Origin: Occultella glacieicola
Lineage (GTDB): Bacteria; Actinomycetota; Actinomycetes; Actinomycetales; Beutenbergiaceae
Length of the DNA: 64,000 nucleotides
Assembly: GCF_004353825.1 (NCBI RefSeq)
Contig: NZ_SMNA01000004.1
Span: 434,001-498,000 of the forward strand
Direction of reading: 5' to 3'
Shown here: piece after piece, positions 60,091-64,000 of the stretch
Position numbering within the stretch: the stretch's first letter is position 1
How the letters are laid out: every line of letters begins with the position of its first letter
The notes under the pieces: model-generated
Told to the model about the DNA's origin: nothing
Seen by the model: only the letters and a program-made list of their open reading frames with translations
Databases searched by the model: none
Program-made: the position numbers and the translations under genes

Positions 60091-60465
60091 GATCGGGCGG
60101 GGTTGGCGGCTTGGGGTTGCGCGGGGTTGGCGGCTTGGGGTTGTGCAGGGTCGACGGCGGGGGGTCGGGCTGGGAGGGCAGGCGGCCGTCCGCGTCGTGA
60201 TAAACCGCGCAGCGCGCACCTCCCGCGCCGCGCACTGCTCGGTGTCCACGGCGCTGACCTAGCACATGCCGCATCGAGATCGCACGCCCGCAGGTCCGAT
60301 CTCAGGAGCGCAGGTGCTAGGTCGACGGCGGGGGGCCGGGTGGGGGTGACGGCGGGGGGTCGGGCGAGGTCGACGGCGGGGGGCCGGGTGGGGGTGACGG
60401 CGGGGGGTCGGGCGAGGGTGACGGCGGGGGGTGCCGCGGGAGCGACGGCGGGGGGTCGGCTCACG
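60080..60465. repeat. GC-rich 24-bp tandem repeats (minisatellite)
   Basis: Two families of 24-bp units: CGGGGTTGGCGGCTTGGGGT-type near 60098-60150, and GACGGCGGGGGGYCGGG-type alternating units at about 60323-60465. They flank the palindromic elements between convergent genes, with no coding potential beyond repeated V-T-A-G-G-R-like frames. Likely length-variable. Confidence 0.85.
60240..60333. repeat. Palindromic intergenic element, copy 2
   Basis: Same nested plan as copy 1: ACCTAGCAC (60257-60265) with GTGCTAGGT (60314-60322), GAGATCG (60276-60282) with CGATCTC (60297-60303). The outer stem differs from copy 1 by a paired change (T-A to C-G). Confidence 0.9.
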
Positions 60466-61546
60466 GCAGCGGGTGGCCGCCGGCCCGGCTCGCCTCGTGC
60501 GCGGCCTCCAGCACGGCCATCGTGCGCAGCACGTCAGAGGCTGCGGTCGGCAGCGTCCGGGACGCTCCGGTGACGTAGCGCTGGAGCGCACCCATGGTGG
60601 CGCCGAAGGCGTCCGGGAACCAGGACCCCTCGACCTCGACGGCCCGCCACCCGGTGCCGGTGTTGACCTCGAGCAGGTCCGGCCCGCCGCGGGGGTAGTC
60701 CAGCAGCAGGCCCAGCTGGGCGCGGATCGCCCCCGCGGTGCCGTGCCACAGCACGGCCGCCTCCTGGTGCTCGGGCCCGAACGTGTGGTCGTGGTTCGTG
60801 CTGATCGTGACCCGCAGCGGCCGGTCCGCGTAGTGCAGGAGGTACGCGCTGCGGGTGCTGGCCAGCGGCTTGTCCGGGTGCCGCACCGTGACCGCGCTGA
60901 CGCCGGACGGGTCGCCGACGAACGAGCGCACCAGGTCGACGTAGTGGACCGAGTGCATCGGCATCTCCATCCGGTCGAGCTCGAACACGCTGGGGAACAG
61001 CTCCCAACGGGTCTCGACCCGGACCAGGACCTCGAGGTCGATCAGCTCACCGATGGCGCCGTCCGCGATCAGCCGGCGGGCGGCGGCCACGTGCGGCGCG
61101 AACCGCAGCTGGGTGTTCACCGAGGCGGTGAGCCGCTTGCGCCCGATGAGGTCGACGAGCTCGCGCGCCTGCGCGTGGGTGTAGCCGAGCGGCTTCTGGA
61201 GCTGCACCGCCGCGCCGTCGGGCAGGGCCTCGAGGATCGAGGCGAACGCACCGGGCATGACCGCCACGTCGTAGACGACCCCGGTCCCGTGGGCGGCCAC
61301 CGCGGCCGCGATGTCCGGGTGAGTGGTCGGCACGCCGAACTCCGCGGCCAGCTCGCGGGCCCGGTCGACGTCGAGGTCGACGACGGCCGCGACCGCCAGG
61401 CCCGCCTTGCGGTAGGCGGGTAGGTGCGCGTCCCGAGCGATCCCGCCGGCGCCCACCAGGACGATCGGCAGCGCCCCGGCGGGCAGGCCCCCGCGACCGG
61501 TGGGGTCGACCAGGTAGGCGGGGTCCGGCTCGCGTTCGGGGAGCAT
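60461..61546 (-). CDS. Gfo/Idh/MocA-family oxidoreductase
   Basis: 361 residues from ATG 61546. V-G-A-G-G-I-A-R is the NAD(P) loop near residue 33; the E-K-P catalytic motif reads Q-K-P here (V-Q-L-Q-K-P-L-G). H-S-V-H-Y-V-D near residue 200 lies in the substrate site. Substrate unknown, likely a sugar or inositol derivative. Last gene of a coupled minus-strand operon; its start overlaps the amidohydrolase stop by one base. Confidence 0.87.
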   Translation of the reverse strand: MLPEREPDPAYLVDPTGRGGLPAGALPIVLVGAGGIARDAHLPAYRKAGLAVAAVVDLDVDRARELAAEFGVPTTHPDIAAAVAAHGTGVVYDVAVMPGAFASILEALPDGAAVQLQKPLGYTHAQARELVDLIGRKRLTASVNTQLRFAPHVAAARRLIADGAIGELIDLEVLVRVETRWELFPSVFELDRMEMPMHSVHYVDLVRSFVGDPSGVSAVTVRHPDKPLASTRSAYLLHYADRPLRVTISTNHDHTFGPEHQEAAVLWHGTAGAIRAQLGLLLDYPRGGPDLLEVNTGTGWRAVEVEGSWFPDAFGATMGALQRYVTGASRTLPTAASDVLRTMAVLEAAHEASRAGGHPLP

Positions 61547-62406
61547 CAGGCGCCGAGTCCGTACACGCGGGTGGCGGTGCCGCGGCGCAGGGCCAGGGCC
61601 TGTTCCCGGGGCAACCGGTCGACGGCCCCCACCAGCACGCTCATCGTGGCGTCGGCGCCGCCGGAGACCGTGCTCACCGGCCAGTCGCTGCCGAGCATCA
61701 GCCGGTCCGGCCCGAACGTCGCGAGCGCGATGGTCAGCACCGAGTCCAGCTGCTCGGGGGTGACCGCCCCGGCGGCAGGTTCGGCAGGTTCGGCAGGTTC
61801 GGCAGGGTAGATCCCCGAGACCTTCGCGACCACGTTCGCCAGCGCCGCCGCGTCGGCGAGTCGGTCGGTCCAGCGGCGGTAGTCGTCGTCGCGTCCGACC
61901 GGTGGCTTGCCGAGGTGGTCGAGGACCACGGTCAGCCCGGGGTGTTCTCCGGCGAGCGTGACGACGTTCTCCAGGTGCCGCGGCAGCACCGACACGTAAT
62001 CGAGCGGGACGCCGGCCTCCTCGAGGAGCCCGATGCTTCGGCGTTGCTCGGCGCCGAGGATCCAGTCCGGGTCCGGCCGGTCGTGGCTGAGGTTGCGGAC
62101 CCCGACGAATCCGGCGGTCGCCGCCAGGCGCGGCAGTTCCCGCGCCACGGTGTCCGGATCCTCCAGCGGCAGGTAGCACACGGCTCCGGCCAGGCGGGGC
62201 TCGGCCGCGACCAGCTCAAGCAGGTAGGTGGTCTCGTCGAGGGTCTCGTCCGCCTGCACCAGGATGGCACGCTCCACGCCGTAGGGCGCCAGCGCCGCGA
62301 GGCCCTGCTCGAGGGGGTGGTCCGACCGCAGCGGCTCGGGGGCGCCGTCGAGCCATCGATACCGGGACCGGGACCGGTCCCAGACGTGCAGATGGGTATC
62401 GATCAC
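61546..62406 (-). CDS. Amidohydrolase-2 family lactonase-like protein
   Basis: 286 residues. M-I-D-T-H-L-H-V-W-D gives the HxH pair, V-L-D-H-L-G-K-P a further His, and M-L-G-S-D-W-P the final Asp, as in L-fucono-/L-rhamnono-lactonases and 2-pyrone-4,6-dicarboxylate hydrolases. A 9-bp in-frame tandem repeat near 61774-61800 encodes three Pro-Ala-Glu units. Coupled by overlaps to the oxidoreductase and MaoC genes; lactone opening after a sugar-lactone-forming oxidation would fit. Confidence 0.83.
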   Translation of the reverse strand: MIDTHLHVWDRSRSRYRWLDGAPEPLRSDHPLEQGLAALAPYGVERAILVQADETLDETTYLLELVAAEPRLAGAVCYLPLEDPDTVARELPRLAATAGFVGVRNLSHDRPDPDWILGAEQRRSIGLLEEAGVPLDYVSVLPRHLENVVTLAGEHPGLTVVLDHLGKPPVGRDDDYRRWTDRLADAAALANVVAKVSGIYPAEPAEPAEPAAGAVTPEQLDSVLTIALATFGPDRLMLGSDWPVSTVSGGADATMSVLVGAVDRLPREQALALRRGTATRVYGLGA

Positions 62407-62873
62407 ACGTGTTCACCTCGCTTGTTGACGAGCTTGTTGACGACGTACAGGTGCACCAGGGACAGCACGGTATCGCCGTGCTGGTTGGTGACCGTGACCC
62501 GCTCGTCGACGCGGCCGAGCTCGGACCGGCGCGGGTGGTCGGTCACCTCCACGATCTCGGCCTCGACCGTGATCGTGTCGCCCAGGAACACCGGCTTGAC
62601 GAACCGGATCCGGTCGTACCCGTAACTCATCGCCTGCGGGTTCACGTCGCCCGCGGTCATGCCGACGGCGACCGAGACGATCAGGGTGCCGTGCGCGATC
62701 CGGCCGGCCAGCCCGGCCTCCTCCACGCACCAGCGCTCGTCCATGTGGTGCGGGAAGAAGTCGCCGGTCTGCCCGGCGTGCAGCACCACGTCCGCCTCGG
62801 TGATCGTGCGCCCCAGGGTGCGCCGCACCTCCCCGACCTCGTACTGCTCGAGGTACCGGTCAACCACCTGCAT
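62403..62873 (-). CDS. MaoC-like hot-dog hydratase
   Basis: 156 residues. T-G-D-F-F-P-H-H-M-D is the (R)-hydratase active-site loop (Asp and His), with I-A-H-G-T-L-I-V-S and F-V-K-P-V-F-L-G-D-T-I downstream. Such proteins hydrate 2-enoyl-CoA thioesters or mesaconyl-type acids. Overlaps the amidohydrolase start (ATGA) and the upstream gene by 14 bp. Hints that the operon handles CoA-bound acids. Confidence 0.88.
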   Translation of the reverse strand: MQVVDRYLEQYEVGEVRRTLGRTITEADVVLHAGQTGDFFPHHMDERWCVEEAGLAGRIAHGTLIVSVAVGMTAGDVNPQAMSYGYDRIRFVKPVFLGDTITVEAEIVEVTDHPRRSELGRVDERVTVTNQHGDTVLSLVHLYVVNKLVNKRGEHV

Positions 62874-63978
62874 GTGCCACTCCCAACGCTGTGAACATCC
62901 GGTCCAGGTCCTCCAGCACCGGGGCGGCCGGCTCGCGGCCGGTCAGACCGCGGTGCACGCGCTCGCAGGCCGCGTCCTGCACGGCCATGTAGCCGGGGTG
63001 CTGTGGCCGCAGACTCGCCAGCTCCAGGGTGCGGCGGGTGTCGGCGAAGAATCCGCCGGTCAGCTCGTGGAGGCCCGCATCGGACCAGGCGGCCACGTGC
63101 CCGGGCTGCCCGCCGCCGAGGGCGTACACGCCCCGTTGGGCCTCACCGGAGGCGACCCAGGTCGCGAACGCGATCGCCTCCGCGGGGTGCTGGGTGCGAG
63201 CGGACACGGCCAGCCCGGCGCCGCCGAGCATCGAGCCACGGGGCTCCCCGTCGATCTCGGGGATGTCCCTCCAGTGCACGGGGTGGTCGCGGAAGCCCGG
63301 CCGTGCGTAGTTGCTGTACCCGTAGAGCAGGGGGGCGTAGGCCCACCGGTCGGAGGTGGCCAGCCGGTCGGCGGTCTGGATCGGGTTCTCACCCAGGCAG
63401 GCCTCGGGCACGAGGTCGCGCAGCCGCCCGAGCAGGTCCCACGCCCGCGCGAAGGCGTCCGGGTCCGCGAAACCGGACCGTCCGGCGTCGGCGCCCTGCA
63501 GCCCGGAGGTGAGGGTGAACGTCGAGGCGAAGGCGTCGATCGGCTTCGCAGGCCAGAGCACCGCTCCGGCGCGGGCGAGGTCGAGGACCTCCGGCCACGT
63601 CCGCGGCGGCGCCGGCAACAGGTCGGGCCGGTACGCCGCGACCTGCGCGGCGGCGTCGATCGCCAGGCCGTACTGTGCGCCGTCCCACCGGTAGCTGGAG
63701 AAACTGCGACCGACGAACGCGGCCGGCCCCTCGCCGTCGGGCAGCGCCGCCAGCAGCCCGGCCCGGGCCGCCTGCGGGATGTGCGGGTGATCGATCACGA
63801 GCAGGTCGTAGGACTCGGCCAGCGACTCCAGGCCCTGGTCGGCGAACGCCTGCAGGGAGCGGACCTCCCAGGTGACCTCGACGTCGTGGCCGGCGGCGGT
63901 GTGGGCGGCGGCGGCCGCCACGACGCTGTCCCGGCCACGCTCGTGGTCCCACGTCATGCCGCGCAGCCGGACGGTCAC
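62860..63978 (-). CDS. Solute-binding-protein-fold protein without signal peptide
   Basis: 372 residues from GTG 63978. The fold signs (Y-R-P-D-L-L-P-A-P-P-R-T-W-P-E-V, G-G-A-G-L-A-V-S and a C-terminal helical tail) match family-1 extracellular sugar-binding proteins. However, the chain starts directly at the mature region (V-R-L-R-G-M-T-W-D-H) with no leader, lipobox or twin arginine, and the start is fixed by a GTGA overlap with the gene upstream. So it is either cytosolic or depends on another exported start. Its operon mates are MaoC and an amidohydrolase, and no permease follows. Confidence 0.72.
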   Translation of the reverse strand: MTVRLRGMTWDHERGRDSVVAAAAAHTAAGHDVEVTWEVRSLQAFADQGLESLAESYDLLVIDHPHIPQAARAGLLAALPDGEGPAAFVGRSFSSYRWDGAQYGLAIDAAAQVAAYRPDLLPAPPRTWPEVLDLARAGAVLWPAKPIDAFASTFTLTSGLQGADAGRSGFADPDAFARAWDLLGRLRDLVPEACLGENPIQTADRLATSDRWAYAPLLYGYSNYARPGFRDHPVHWRDIPEIDGEPRGSMLGGAGLAVSARTQHPAEAIAFATWVASGEAQRGVYALGGGQPGHVAAWSDAGLHELTGGFFADTRRTLELASLRPQHPGYMAVQDAACERVHRGLTGREPAAPVLEDLDRMFTALGVAHAGG

Positions 63979-64000
63979 GGCACGCTCCCGGCCACCGGCT
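63975..64000 (-). CDS. C-terminal edge of an upstream gene (partial)
   Basis: The minus strand from 64000 reads ...P-V-A-G-S-V-P then TGA (63975-63977), overlapping the GTG of the next gene as GTGA. Only 7 full codons are in the window. The overlap pattern matches the rest of the operon, so an upstream gene is likely. Confidence 0.45.

Noticed and set aside
60080-60465. CRISPR-like repeats
   Set aside because: 24-bp units are adjacent with no unique spacers, so a minisatellite.
61774-61800. 9-bp tandem repeat as a mobile or regulatory element
   Set aside because: It is in frame inside the amidohydrolase gene and codes Pro-Ala-Glu units; simple slippage.
1-64000. tRNA, rRNA or riboswitch genes
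   Set aside because: Looked for cloverleaf ends, conserved rRNA cores and common riboswitch cores on both strands; none could be supported by eye.

Overview
The window comes from a high-GC Gram-positive actinobacterium. Coding DNA is strongly GC-biased, stop and start codons overlap as ATGA or GTGA in long operons, GTG starts are common, and lipoproteins carry twin-arginine leaders. There are also ESX-type small secreted proteins and many CUT1-type sugar importers. A soil- or plant-associated, saprophytic lifestyle (Micrococcales-like) is an inference. No rRNA, tRNA or CRISPR array was seen.

The left end (1 to about 10.2 kb) is a defence and mobile-element island. It holds a DNA methyltransferase cut by the window edge and, divergent from it, a small controller-type HTH gene. 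Then come a PD-(D/E)XK-like nuclease fused to HEAT-like repeats, an AbiJ-like/HEPN protein and a DUF1643 protein. A 56-bp direct repeat and a decayed IS3 element follow, then a DUF262 + HEPN pair. The island ends in a short-chain dehydrogenase (SDR) gene destroyed by a truncated IS1634-type transposase and by point mutations. An intact paralogue of that SDR lies at 20.9 kb.

From 10.2 to 16 kb, a FadR-type regulator precedes an N-acetylneuraminate-lyase-like aldolase, a sugar ABC importer and a second DapA-family enzyme. From 16 to 23.4 kb lie an LQR-motif/SH3 large protein of toxin type with a divergent SUFU-like gene, an HNH protein, msrB-msrA, the intact SDR and a triad of ESX-like small proteins. 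From 23.4 to 31.8 kb there is a ugp-like glycerophosphodiester importer with its phosphodiesterase and a DeoR regulator, a RibD-like reductase, a deaminase-like amidohydrolase, a FitA/FitB-type toxin-antitoxin pair and a TetR/hydrolase pair.

From 32.7 to 60 kb is a large carbohydrate-utilisation region. Its parts form several apparent regulons. (1) A nucleoside-hydrolase-like gene with a split transketolase (33 to 35.7 kb) and, 13 kb away, an FGGY kinase, a TIM-barrel isomerase, a SorC regulator and a GH140 apiosidase-type enzyme (48.5 to 53.5 kb). The two blocks share an almost identical upstream element, and together they match the known enzymes for D-apiose breakdown. (2) A nine-gene translationally coupled operon on the minus strand (47.2 down to 35.75 kb) with an ABC importer, a large glycosidase-like protein, an acetyltransferase fusion, an enolase-superfamily dehydratase-like enzyme, an SDR, a DapA-type aldolase and a 2-hydroxyacid dehydrogenase. 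This looks like a non-phosphorylating sugar-acid pathway, and it is divergent from a DeoR-LacI hybrid regulator. (3) A LacI-controlled group with a GH42 beta-galactosidase, a beta-propeller glycosidase and a six-hairpin glycosidase, marked by two palindromic operators.

The right end (60.4 to 64 kb) is a coupled minus-strand operon (Gfo/Idh/MocA oxidoreductase, amidohydrolase, MaoC hydratase, leaderless solute-binding-fold protein, edge of another gene). It is separated from LacI by a repeat-rich intergenic region containing two copies of a palindromic element whose stem covaries. None of the three sugar ABC systems carries its own ATPase, so a shared MsmK/UgpC-type ATPase encoded elsewhere is expected.
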